64,000 bases of DNA from Rattus norvegicus (lineage: Eukaryota; Chordata; Mammalia; Rodentia; Muridae). Every line of letters begins with the position of its first letter. The first letter of the stretch is position 1. A program made the position numbers and the translations under genes. Below the pieces are notes generated by a model. It made no database searches and was not told the origin of the DNA. It worked only from the letters and a program-made list of their open reading frames with translations. The DNA lies in NCBI RefSeq assembly GCF_036323735.1, contig NC_086026.1, forward strand, positions 93,562,359 to 93,626,358, read 5' to 3'. Below are positions 53,503 to 64,000 of the stretch, in pieces.

Positions 53503-53590
53503 TATGGGGCTGGGAGTTTAGCTCAGGGGTAGAATACACACTTAGAATGCACGATGCCCTGCCTTTTATGCTTAGCACTAAAAAAAAATT
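53503..53590 (+). mobile_element. ID-like SINE (older subfamily)
   Basis: 'ggggctgggagtttagctcaggggtagaatacacacttagaatgcacgatgccctgccttttatgcttagcac' then an A tail. It aligns with ID, but the B box is substituted. Confidence 0.75.
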
Positions 53591-53799
53591 ACTTTTGCAG
53601 CAAAAAACTCTAAATGGTTTTTGTAGGTAGCCTACCTTCAAGTCATAACAGCCACTCCTTACCGTGTGCATCCTATACATCATAACTTCTTCCCAGCCAG
53701 CGAAGAACTGAAATAAGAAAAAGGGTAACTTTACAGTGGATAACATCAATCAGATGGATGAAAAGAATAAATAGTAAAACCAGATAAGGATGGTGATGT

Positions 53800-54389
53800 G
53801 AAGCTGTTCCCTGTGTGCCTCTTGGCCCTGCTCCTCAAAATTCTCACCGTGTGAGTAACAGCAGACAAGTTCCGATGGCAAATTATTCTGCAACACATGG
53901 AACTAGTGTTTCTCTGCCATCTGGAGCACCCCTAGGCTTCACACCTGCAGTTATCTTTGGTGGTTGTCCTAAGACATCCATTGGCTTCTCCAATATGCTC
54001 AGGTCTCCATTACAGTGGAAGCGGCCCCTTCACCAGTGGCCTCCTGGACACACTTCAGGGAATTCCACCCTGCCACAGGATTTGAAGCTACACTTCTAGA
54101 CATTGGTTTTGCTTAAGCGTAACTGCTCTTGGGCCCACTGTGCTCCCCACCCCCCCCTTTTTGGAGTAAAGGGCTATTTAACTTGTTTTTTAGATTTTAT
54201 TTTATGGGAGGCTACAGTTAGAGGCTTTGGATCTTGAAGTGTTTGAAACTTTTAAAGATGCATGGGGCTTTGTAAGCTACACTATGCTTTGTTTTGTGGA
54301 TTAGCATGAGATCTTGGGGGTAAACAAGAAAGAACAGGTCGTGTTTTAACAGTGATGGATTTGTGCTTTGGATTGACGAAGGTCAGTTG
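53800..54389 (+). mobile_element. Probable MaLR internal region (non-coding remnant)
   Basis: Lies directly upstream of a MaLR-type LTR in the same orientation. The 3' portion 'gaggctttggatcttgaagtgtttgaaacttttaaagatgcatggggctttg' resembles the end of MaLR internal sequence. A 94-codon open frame at 53815-54099 has no retroviral or cellular similarity I recognise. No gag, pol or env motif is visible. Confidence 0.5.
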
Positions 54390-54815
54390 CTTCAGCCAGC
54401 TCTTTTGTCAACTTGGCACAAGCTAGAGCCACCTGGGAAGAAGGAACCTGAATTGAGGAATTGTCCCCATCAGGATGGCCCATGGGCATGTCTGTGGGAT
54501 ATTTGCTCGATTGCTGTTTGATGTGGGAAGACCCAGCCCACTGTAGGTGGTGTCACCCCTGGGCAAGTGAACCTGGGACGTATAAGAAAGCCAATTGGGC
54601 GAGCTACGGAAAGCAAGCCAGGAAGCAGTGTTTCTCCATGGTCTCGGCTCCAGTTCCTGCCTCCAGGTTCCTGCCCTGAGTTCCTGCCCCAGCTTCCCTC
54701 AGTGATTGGATTGTGACCTGAATAGCATAATGAAACAAACACTTTCCCTTCCCGACTTGTTTTTAGTCGGTGTTTTATGACAACAAAAGAGACGGGAACT
54801 GTGACTGATTATTGT
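54390..54815 (+). mobile_element. MaLR-type (ORR1-like) LTR
   Basis: 'ttttgtcaacttggcacaagctagagccacctgggaagaaggaacctgaattgagg', 'gcccagcccactgtaggtggtgtcacccctgggcaag', 'gacgtataagaaagccaattgggcgagc' (TATA-like TATAAG), 'gttcctgcctccaggttcctgccctgag' and a poly(A)-region end. Probably the 3' LTR of the preceding internal remnant. Confidence 0.85.
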
Positions 54816-54984
54816 GTAAAACCAAGTAAGTCATAAAGTTTAGGCTCTATGTCTTTTGAGCAAGTGTGACAAAGTTGTCATCCCCGATAATAAGGGAAAA
54901 CTGGAGAAGGGATATGTGGACACTTTTGGTTTATCTTTACAAATTCTACATAAAACTTCAAAAAAAATTTACTTTTATTGTTTT

Positions 54985-55153
54985 CATTTATTCATGTGTG
55001 TCTATGTGAACACACACCAACATACACCAAGAGTGTTACGGTGCCCGTGCAAGCCAGAAGAAAGTATCAGACCCCCTGATGTGGGTCCTGGGAACCAGGT
55101 CCTCTAGGAGATTAGGAAGCACGTTTAACTTCCAGGTCATCTCTCCAAGCCCT
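54985..55153 (-). mobile_element. B3-type SINE
   Basis: Reverse orientation: 'gcccgtgcaagccagaagaaagtatcag', 'gatgtgggtcctgggaaccaggtcctc', 'aacttccaggtcatctctccaagccct'. Confidence 0.75.
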
Positions 55154-55945
55154 CTACGTAAATCTTAAACTCTTCTAACTGATAAATAGTTTTAAAGAAT
55201 AAATAAAAAGTGAAAAATATGACCTTTTGGAGTAATTTTGAGTCTGGGAATTTATTCTGAAGAAATAACTGATATATCTTAGTCTAGGCTCGGAAATACT
55301 AATTTTGGCACACACACTTTATTGTTGTTATTGCTCACAACTGTTAATATTTTTATTTAAAACTTGCTCTGAATAAGGCACAATCCTCAAAGAACTGACA
55401 GTGTTGTTGAGATAGGAAAAAGAGTAACTAGTATAATACATGACAAGTGACTGATGATGAATAGCTCTTCGTTTTCTCTTTGACTTCATAAAAATAGTTA
55501 ATCCCATTGGCTAGGTCAGAATATTGACTAAATGTAGCAGAAATGATGACATTGAAAACATTAGCCTCAACGACAATACTGATGAGATTGAAGCCAGAGG
55601 GATGATGAGGTGAAATAAAAATATCTCCAATTCTGGTGGGGGATATTTCTGGCTTATTGGACAAAGTAATAACTAAAATGAATGTCATGAATAAACATGA
55701 ACTCGTTAAGCATTAAATAAATATCGGTTGAGTTTCTGTGTATGTTAAGTTTGGAGTGTATGCCAGGCTGTCTTTCTTCTGAGGATTTTTAGAGAGGAAG
55801 AAGGGTAAGATGTCAATGAAATGAAGTAAATGTAAAAGTAGCCAAGAGTGCAGAGGTTAGAACTGGCAAGGTAGCCATCGCAGAGGGAACAGAGGAATCA
55901 AGTATGACTTTCCAACAGAAATGTCCGCGTGATTAGTTGTTTGTG

Positions 55946-56325
55946 TGTTGTAGTTTCCTTTGTTATCACGATTATAATATCCCAACAAAAGTAACTTTAA
56001 TAGAGAAAGGCTTTATTCAAATATCCCAGGTTAGAGTTCATCATTTCAAGGGCAGGAACTTGAAGCCTCCACAGTCAAGAGCAGAGAAAAGATAAATTCC
56101 TGCACACCTACTTGTGCTTGCCCACTTTATGCAGTCAGAACCCAAACTTAGAGAATGGTAGTGCCCACAGTGGAACGAGTCTTCCCACATCTGTGAATAT
56201 AATTAAGACAATCCCCCAAAGGCAAGAGCATCAGCTAACTTCAACTGAACCTTAATGGAGACTCTCTTCCCAGGAGATTATAGATTGAGTCACATTAACA
56301 ATTGGAGTGTACCATCACAGGGTAG
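55946..56325 (-). mobile_element. MaLR-type solo LTR, reverse orientation
   Basis: On the minus strand it starts TGTGATGGTACACTCC, then 'ctgggaagagagtctcc', 'gggggattgtcttaattatattcacagatgtgggaagactcg', 'gactgtggaggcttcaagttcctgccc', and ends near 'ttttgttgggatattataatcgtgataacaaagg'. This is the same general LTR group as 28995 and 54390, but older. Confidence 0.75.
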
Positions 56326-56842
56326 GATAACCTCTCACACAGTGGAGACAATTACAAGTCCACCTTTGGGAAAGAAAAGTAGAAGTTATACATGATCGAG
56401 ACATATTGTATACAGTGTATAAAATTGTTAACAAATGTAAGATATTTAAAAACAACAACAACTTCAAAAGTGACAAATAGAATTTGTGCTTATCTCCACA
56501 TCACCATACATAGAATAAGAAGTAATGAAAGGTTGCCAGGTATTAAGATCAAGGCAAGAATATCAGATGGTGGATAAAGGCCTTGGGAAATCATGCTGAG
56601 GAGTGCGGGCCTTTTCTGTATACAATTGATAGAAAAGATAAGAAGCACAAGAATACTTGGTATATATTTCAGAAAACAATTTGATGTTTGAAAGAAGCAC
56701 TTTAGGGATCAACACTTTCAACAAGGAGATGAAGAACCTTTAAGGTGCTGTAAGAAGGAGATAATTAGGGTGCAAAAAGCGACAATAGATGTTGAAGAGA
56801 AAGGTTTGAGCAGAGTTTAAGAGCAGAATTTGAAGAAAAAGT

Positions 56843-56845
56843 TGT

Positions 56846-56887
<42 letters not shown>
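56843..56887. repeat. (TG)n microsatellite
   Basis: About 20 TG units. Confidence 0.95.
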
Positions 56888-56888
<1 letters not shown>

Positions 56889-57169
56889 CTTTTTGGAGTT
56901 TGAAGAATGTATAAGAGGTATCAAAGGCTTCATTTGCAGCATTGTCTGGTCTCTGTGTTTAAAAACTCCCTGTGCGACTAAGCCCAGAAACATTTCATCA
57001 GTGAATGCAGACTGGAAGGAGATACTCGTGTGGGCATCCATGAGCTTGTGAGAAACTGCTCCAACACATCCCTGCTATCCTGACTCTTCATTCAGGGTCA
57101 CTATACCTTCAGTATATATTATCTCTATATTATCTCTATATCCCACTTCTCTGTAACAATCCACCATCA

Positions 57170-57736
57170 TCTGCTGGGATTCCCATGATCAGCCTCTTTT
57201 CTCAAGCTCCTCCATTGGGGTTCCCATGCTCAGCCCAATAGCTAACTGCAAGCATCCTCATCTGTCTCAGTAGGGCTGTGGCAAAGCCTCTCAGGAGACA
57301 TCCATATCAGGCTCCTGTCAGAAAGCACTTCTTGGCATCAGCAATAGTGACTGGGTTTGGTGGCTGCATATGGGATGGATCCCCAGGTGGGGCAGTCTCT
57401 GGATGGCCTTTCCTTTAGTCTCTGCTCCACTCTTTGCGTCTGTATTTCTCCCATGAGTATTTTGTTCTCCCTTCTAAGAAGGACTGAAGCATCCACATTT
57501 TGGTCTTCCTTCTTCTTGAGCTTCATATGATCTATGAATTTTTTTCTTAGGTATTCCAAGCTTTTGGGCTAATATCCACTTATCAGTGAGTGCATACCAT
57601 GTGTGTTCTTTTGTGATTGGGTTACCTCACTCGGGATGGACACAGAAAATGCGGTACATTTACACAATGGAGCACTACTCAGATATTAAAAACAATGACT
57701 ACATTAAATTCTTAGGCAAATGGATGGAGCTTTTTA
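57170..57736 (-). mobile_element. L1 3' portion with an inverted 5' segment
   Basis: The minus strand from about 57637 down to 57170 reads as the end of rodent L1 ORF2 and its 3' UTR, including 'tcactgataagtggatattagccc' and 'cagagactgccccacctggggatccatccc'. From about 57638 to 57736 the sequence switches to plus orientation ('acacagaaaatgcggtacatttacacaatggagcactactcagatattaaaaacaatgac'), which is the L1 segment normally just upstream. The junction shows a few bases of shared ggatg sequence. The ORF2 remnant is broken and encodes no enzyme. Confidence 0.88.
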
Positions 57737-57953
57737 TTATTTCTTTAAAGAACATCTTTCATTAAATGTAGGGTTAGCATTATTTTCTCTTTCTTTTCCA
57801 TTACATATAATTTAGAAGGATCTGACGTCCCTCTTTTCTTCCTACACTATATATTCTACTTAGACATTTCATAGAGAATTTTTCCTTCAACAAGTGACCT
57901 TAAAAGGAGACCCTATAAAATGCTACAGGGCAATTTTCAGTCTCCCCCCAAAA

Positions 57954-58006
57954 AAGAAAGAGGGGGGAGGGAGAGAGAGAGAGAGAGAAAGAGAGGGGGG
58001 GGAGAT
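57954..58006. repeat. (GA)n/G-rich simple repeat
   Basis: Homopurine run of GA and GGGG blocks on the plus strand. Confidence 0.88.
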
Positions 58007-58019
58007 TGAGTACATCTCC

Positions 58020-59590
58020 CATATTCCCATAGCAGCCTTTGTCACACCAGCATCAACTAGGACAGTATAACCAGATGTTCTCATGTCAGAGAAATTACTG
58101 GCAAAGGAAAGAAAGAAGGTCCTGTGGGGTTGAGTCCTACAGAATGGCAAGCGCTATTGATGGGTGGCAATGTTGTCCTAGGCATCTTGGTACTGTGGTC
58201 CCAAGATCCAACTTCCCAGAAATAAATGTCCAATACAGATAACAAATGTTGACTAAAGGAATGGACTGATGGGTAAGTTAGAACACGCAAGTGGCCACTG
58301 AAATAATTTGTACCTTCATTTCGACATTTGACTACTGTGACAGAACTAGGCTAACAGAGGTGAATGGATCATGTGCATCCCAAATCGTCGGTTTCCCAGC
58401 CATGCCAAAGGGGGCAGGCTCGCTCCCACCTTGGCCTGCCATTCATTTCCGTCTTGCCATGTGGAAGTTCAAAGTCCAGCTCATCTACAGTCCTGAGAGG
58501 ACCGGCTCACCTTAATCATTTCCTGTCCTCATGTGCTCCTAGAAGAGCTAGCTAGTCTTGGGGTTGCCCTGATTCTGATCCTTCCTCATACCTATGAGCC
58601 CTGTCTTACACAAACACACCAACCTGTGAATTAGCACACACACCGATCTCCACTACTCATTAGCTGGTGTTCAGTTATACGCAGTGAGGCTTAAGCTACT
58701 TAAGTAGAAAACATTAATGGTTAACCACACTTGGGCCCTGAGTCATTCTTTTCCAAAATTCCTGTCCTGTGTCTTTTACAACAAAAACACCCACATCCAC
58801 GAAAGCCTAGGGATCCTGCCACTATCTGCATGGACAGTGGAGACTGCTCAAAGATCTGGAATGGTAAAGGGGTTGGTTAAGAGGAAAGACAAAGAAAATG
58901 ACAAGTTGAGTTCTGTTCACAGTCATTCCCAGTAGTGCAAAGTCATACTCTTGCTTCTCTCAGTTCATGGGTCTGAAAGCTTCACTGATGAATGCAATAT
59001 TTGCAACAATTGCACACAGGCAGCCAAAGAATCCTTGCCAGGTTAAGAAATTGTAGCTATTGAGCATCTGAAATGTGACTCATCCACCTGAGAGCCTGAG
59101 CAGTGTAAACTACACTTACGAGGGCTTTAAAACACTTAAGGTTTAGTATGAAAAAGACTATAAAACACTTTATTATTTTATATTGATCATATGCTCAAAT
59201 AATATTTCGGCCTTATAGGAATAAATAAAACATTAAAATTATTAATTATATATATTTATGATATAGGTAAAGTTTTAACATAAAATATGAAAAAGTTTAT
59301 GCTACTCCTTATTAGACCACACCAGTGCAGACATGATAAAATACAATCTAAAATTTGGCTATTTTGAAAAGTAAGTCAAAAGGTTAACTCTAGATAATTT
59401 ATATTACAGTTTTCATGTGCGTTGATCTGAATGTGATTCTTCACTTCAACAGATCATTTTAAAGAAGAATTACTTCTTAGAAGACGAGTATAAAATAGTT
59501 TTAAGCATGCTTAATTTTTCTGAAGACATTTAAAGCATATTCATTTGTGTTAATAGTCATAAATTATAGGAAAATATGTTTTTTAAATTT
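58020..59590. other. Intergenic, nothing recognised
   Basis: No gene or recent repeat was recognised. AT content rises strongly after 59100. Confidence 0.45.
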
Positions 59591-59594
59591 GCAT

Positions 59595-59728
59595 TTCTTG
59601 AGATAGGGTCTCACCATGTAGCTATCACCCCACTCACCATGGTAGTTAAGCTGACCTCAAACTCAGCAATCCTACTATGTCAGTCTCCCAGGTGATGGTA
59701 TCACAGACATGACCTACTGACCCTGGTG
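59595..59728 (-). mobile_element. B1-like SINE (diverged)
   Basis: 'cttgagatagggtctcaccatgtagc', 'gctgacctcaaactcagcaatcctactatgtcagtctcccagg' give reverse B1 order. Strongly diverged. Confidence 0.6.
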
Positions 59729-60105
59729 ATAATCCTACCTATAGCAACTTAATAAGTGAAAATTTTCTGGTGAAAATAAGAACAGATTTATGAAGAAAAC
59801 CAATTTGCAAATATGCTTATAAGTTATATCCTTCCATGTTATTGATCTTGCAAACAAAACATCTAATGTATGATAGTGTCATATCTTACCAAATAACGGG
59901 GCATAAAAATCATAACTTTGAACATATACTTTCATTTGACTCTTATTTAACGATTTGGTTCCAGTAGGGGGAAAGGGCATATTTTATTTTACAGGTATTT
60001 AGTTGGACATTTAATATTTCAACAAGTAGAGTGTGGGGGTCTTTTTCTACTATTCTTGTAGACCTCAGTCACAAAGTGGGCCCACAGTTACCAGAAAGCT
60101 CTCAG

Positions 60106-60228
60106 CTAAACAGACTCTTCTTCTTCGTGGAATGCCATCACGACAGGAACCTCTAAAGTGCCTTCCGGAGTTCTGTCATGGGTAATATCATTATGGTCCT
60201 TGAAGGTCTGTGTGAAAATGTACCTGTC
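60106..60228 (-). other. Candidate terminal exon (speculative ORF, 40 codons)
   Basis: On the minus strand a pyrimidine-rich stretch ending CCCACCCAG directly precedes an open frame DRYIFTQTFKDHND... that ends ...VVMAFHEEEESV and a TAG at 60106-60108. An AATAAA on the minus strand follows within about 120 bp (plus-strand ttttatttta near 59990). This has the layout of a 3'-terminal exon, but I recognise no protein family and found no upstream exon. It could be coincidence, a lncRNA exon or a retrocopy remnant. Confidence 0.2.
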
Positions 60229-60229
60229 C

Positions 60230-61140
60230 TGGGTGGGAAAGAATGAACTAAGTGGAGGCCTAGCCTCCGCCCCAGCTCTTTCCAGGGTAAATTAAATTGG
60301 CTGAAAGTTGCTGAGACAGACTTTAAACAAGCGTGGAGCTCTCGGCCGTGTGTGCAATGAGATACTTGTGGTGCCAACTTTTGGTAGAAACTGGGTCAGA
60401 GGGTGGAGTATGGAGTATGTAGAGGTGATGTCCTTCAGAAGAAACACGTGCCAACTGCACCACAATGGGAGGAGGCCCTCTGGAGCTCCACGGGAAAGTG
60501 GATCAGTTGCCTAGTAGGCTGGTGTACACACTGTTTTATTAAACGCTGGAACATGCACTACCTTCTATGTCCAGCATGAAGAAGTATGTGGCTCTGACCT
60601 ATTTATGTATATAAACTAACCATAGGCACCACCATAAAATACATCAGTTCAACCCTAAAGGAGTATGTGAATTCTACCTACTTGCACAGAAACCAACCAC
60701 CTCTGGATACTGGTACCTATTTTTAGTGGCCAAATGTATAGATTTGAATACTATTTGTACCGGAAATAAAAGTGGACTGAAAAGGGGATGTCCATTTTGT
60801 TTTCTCTTGGAGGAATATTCCAGGGCAAGTCTTTAATCAGGTTTAGACTTCAGTCTCCTGTGTGTTGGGGGAGGAAGGGGAAGCAGAAATGAGAAAATTA
60901 TACGGCCTGTTTTGTAAACTAATATTAGAACCCAATAAGACTACTGATGGCAATGCACATTGATTTCCACACAGCAGTTTGCAAATTCAAAATGCTGGCC
61001 CTTTGTTTGCTCTCTCTGAGGCTTCCTTCAGAAACCCAGGACTGATTGCTGCTGCTCTACTGTTAGGGTCATTGTTGGGGGTCATGTGGTGTGATTCCCT
61101 GGTAAGATAGGCTTCAATTTCAAAGGACTGCAGCCCAGAA
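60230..61140. other. Intergenic, nothing recognised
   Basis: No gene or recent mobile element was recognised. The other ORFs here are shorter than 75 codons and have no supporting signals. Confidence 0.4.
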
Positions 61141-61143
61141 TTT

Positions 61144-61326
61144 AATTTAATTTAATTGTTTTATTTGTTTGTTTGTTCGTTTGTTTTCTTTTTGAGATTG
61201 GGTGTCTCTGTATCCCTGGCTATACCGGAACTCACTTTGTAGACCAGGATGGCCTTGAACTCAGAGATCTGCCTACCTCTGCCTCCTGAGTGCTGGGATT
61301 AAAGACTGTACCACTGCTGCCTGGCA
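61144..61326 (-). mobile_element. B1 SINE with target duplication
   Basis: Reverse-oriented B1: (GTTT)n tail at the left, 'tttttgagattgggtgtctctgtatccctgg', 'ctttgtagaccaggatggccttgaactcagagatctgcc', 'gagtgctgggattaaagactg'. The direct repeat cagcccagaattt occurs at 61131-61143 and 61327-61339. Confidence 0.95.
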
Positions 61327-61339
61327 CAGCCCAGAATTT

Positions 61340-62574
61340 TGAATCACTCAAATCAAATAACGAAACCATTAAAGTAGGATTCCAATTTTTTTTTAACTTT
61401 AAAAACTCAGAGTCCATTCATTAATTTAGGCCTGCTTTGGTTGCCTTTCAAGTTCCTGCTACTCTACCTTCTCTTCTGAATTTTAAAAATCAGATGATTT
61501 ATGCATAAGAGAACCATGTGGCCAAGAAAATTGTTACCATCCATCAGCATCTGCTTTTCTTCCATATCAATGCTGAACTCTCTATGGCATTGGTGGGAAA
61601 GGGGGCTGTTCGTTTTTCTCATCCTGTTTAGAAGAAGAGGACCATGGTTCTGACCAGCTGGGCTGCAGGACCCTCCCTGTCTTGCTTGTCCTAGCAGATA
61701 AAGCACAGAGTGAACCTCTGACAGATGCCTCAGGCACTTCACTGTGTGTCCTCCATGGGAGTCCAGCTCTGCTCTGAGCTGTTATAATGTGGCTGACTTC
61801 TATCCTATACCCTAAGGACTGTCTTTGCTGCATCTGTCCACAGGACAAATAAATTCCCATGAAGCTTTTCAATAAAAGGAATCGAGCAGTATAAAAGTGT
61901 CAGGAAATTGCTCTGATCACCAAAAATTCACATTTTTTTTTAATTTAGGAAGGAAACACCAGACCCCAACACAATAGGAAAAAAACTGGTGATTTTTTTT
62001 TCTAGCCAATTTAAGGAAGGATTTGGGCTCTTACAATCCAACAGCAAGTTATGTCAGGCCCCCTTATAGAAGAAACAAAAGATCATTTTTTTTCTGGAGA
62101 CACTGTCTTGAATGCCAAGGGTGTGGGTGGTTTTATGTGACTTCAAGGCTTGTCACTGCTGAGTCCATGTGAAGATTTTCTTGTGCATCAATCAGGTCAC
62201 CACAGACTTGGCTGGAACCTGGGCCGAAGCAGTCACAGGTCCTACCTGTCTGGGCATGTCTGGAGAAATTGGAACACCAGCTGCTTTCCTGGGGCCCGAG
62301 GAGCATTTTGGGACAGGCTTGGGGTTCATATCCTTATACGTGGGGTAAATTGTGAAACACCGCGATAGACTGCAAACGGAAGGGAGGCTGTTGAGTTTCC
62401 TTCAAGGAACTCATTCTAAGGATAGGAGAAGAGAAATGCAGGCTCCCCAGCCATACACCCTTATGCACCAGAGGGGCAAAAGAGGTTCAAAAACCTTTGT
62501 GGCTCCTTCCCACTCAAAGCCCAGTTCCATCTGGGGTCTGTACGTAAGAACTATAAGGACAATCACCGAGCAGC
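61340..62574. other. Intergenic, nothing recognised
   Basis: Several 60-96 codon frames occur on both strands, none with a recognisable family or gene signals. Confidence 0.4.
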
Positions 62575-62582
62575 CCGTAGAC

Positions 62583-62832
62583 CAGAGCTTCTCAACCTGT
62601 GGGCCTCGACCCCTTTGGGGAGTCAGATGACCAGGGGTCATCTGGTGAGGGATCCTGATGACACAGGGGTCGCAGGTGAGGTATCCTGCTTATCCAATGG
62701 TTACATTAGGATTCATAACAGTAGCAAAACTACAGCCATGGAGTAGCAACGAAACCAATCTTATGACTGTTTCACCACAACATAAGGAACTGTATTAAAG
62801 GATCCCAGCCTCAGTAAAGTTGAGAGCCACTG
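62583..62832. mobile_element. hAT-Charlie-type MITE (URR1-like) with 8-bp target duplication
   Basis: Left end CAGAGCTTCTCAACCTGTGG, right end 'agttgagagccactg' (degraded inverted repeat). The internal sequence 'ttacattaggattcataacagtagcaaaactacagcc' and 'aaggaactgtattaaagga' is shared with the family member at 9639. The target duplication is ccgtagac (62575-62582) against ccgcagac (62833-62840), with one mismatch. A short internal duplication ('gaccaggggtcatctggtgagg', 'acacaggggtcgcaggtgagg') is present. Confidence 0.9.
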
Positions 62833-62840
62833 CCGCAGAC

Positions 62841-64000
62841 CATCAAAGTGCAGGAAAAGATGTACTGCAAGTGTTTATATGGGAAGAGGAGAAAGGAGAA
62901 AGGAAGGTGTTAAAAGAAAAAAGCCCCTTCAACTTAATAAAGCATACTTGGGCAAGGAATACATTCTGAAATAGGACATTTTGGACCAAAGATGGGTCAG
63001 AGTGTCCCACCAAGCCGCATGTGTCAATTATATTTCTAGCGAAAGGAAAAGCAGTGACAAACAGAAACAACCTGATGGGTTGCAATTCATGTGTTCTTCA
63101 TACAGTCACGGTCTGATACTTGGGCTTCCTGTGATTGGCCAGAGCTCAGGTAATGGCACGGTTGCTTAGTTTGTTTGCTGCCTCCGTCCAGACGCTGGTT
63201 GGACTTCCGTTATCAGTCAAGCGTGAAGACTTGTTGAGGCGAACGTATTTCAGTTTATCTGTGATAGTTGGCAGTTTGACTTGGGTCAGCAAGCTTTGTT
63301 CCTGTGAACTTTGAAACTACGTGTGGAGGGTGGTAACATCCTTCATGGTCAGTGTAGTAGAAGTGGGGTTTACTAAGAATTGTATATTTAGAGGTCTGTG
63401 ACCTGGCAGAGCAGTGGCGGTCCTTGGAGGAGACGGTATCTATGGGACAGGCACATTATAGAGGCTGGATTTGTTCCTGATCAAAAGCGAGATACTCCCT
63501 GCGGTCATGAGCAGCAACAGTCTTGGGGGGAGGGGCAAAAAACCAACCTTACAGCCTATGTACATAAGGGAAATGCTCTGACAGTTGCCCAGTGATCTTG
63601 AGTGTAAATACAGCCTAGAGCCTATTATCACCATCGCCATCCTAGCTTTCATTTGTATACAGCACATATTCTCTGTGTGCATACAAAGCAATGAGAAAAA
63701 TAGACTCCGGTCTGGTTCTTATAGAAGTCATAGTCTGCTGTACAGCACGGGTAAAGACACATTCATTGAACATTTTGTGACAGCTGCTTCTTCGAAACTA
63801 GATGCCATTAAATACTTTGGGCACAACAGTGAAAAAGTTGAGGAAGTAACTTTTAGTCTCCTTCAGTAATTGTTGTCTCTGAGGCTTACTGCCTCTGCTG
63901 TTAACCTAGGCCTAGTCCTGAAAGCTTTTGGCCTTCGTAGAGTCTAATCCAGGACTAGAATGTTTCCGGCCTCTGAGATTCACTGCTGAATTAAGCTGAC
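62841..64000. other. Intergenic, nothing recognised to the window end
   Basis: No gene or recent repeat was recognised. In mammals the next gene in this direction is Ttk. I see no Ttk exon here, which fits the tens of kilobases between the two genes in human. Confidence 0.4.

Noticed and set aside
61582..61872. 96-codon minus-strand ORF considered as part of a gene
   Set aside because: No recognisable family, no splice or poly(A) signals, and an overlapping frame of similar size on the same strand.

Overview
This is a mammalian, almost certainly rat (Rattus), autosomal window. The species call rests on tRNA-Ala-derived ID SINEs of the abundant rat type, several with intact target-site duplications, on a young rat-type L1 3' end, and on B1/B2/B3 SINEs and rodent MaLR LTRs. 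No bacterial, plasmid or phage features are present: no operons, CRISPR arrays or insertion sequences.

One protein-coding gene can be reconstructed completely. Elovl4 (very-long-chain fatty acid elongase 4) lies on the minus strand from its start codon at 47121 to its stop at 21040. Six coding exons with canonical GT/AG borders join to exactly 314 codons, the family length. The first exon sits in a CpG island (about 46.8-47.6 kb). The predicted 3' UTR extends to about 19.19 kb.

Downstream of the gene (1-19 kb) are two processed pseudogenes: a truncated, frameshifted Psma3 copy (4.7-5.3 kb, minus) and an Rpl32 copy with intact target-site duplications (8.8-9.4 kb, plus). The rest of that flank is SINEs, L1 3' ends, microsatellites and two long homopurine/homopyrimidine tracts (14.1-14.5 and 16.8-16.9 kb). 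Upstream (47.6-64 kb) are a young L1 fragment 0.8 kb before the start codon, MaLR LTRs, an old LINE 3' end, an L1 with an inverted 5' segment, a hAT-type MITE, and one weak candidate terminal exon (60.1 kb, minus).

I found no previously undescribed multi-gene system. The most useful observations are the fully resolved Elovl4 gene model, several insertion events datable by target-site duplications, microsatellites that appear to have grown out of older sequence (a B1 body, the Rpl32 pseudogene), and the unexplained spliceable ORF at 60.1 kb. Repeat family names are given from recognition alone; subfamily labels are tentative and most boundaries are accurate to about 10-20 bp.
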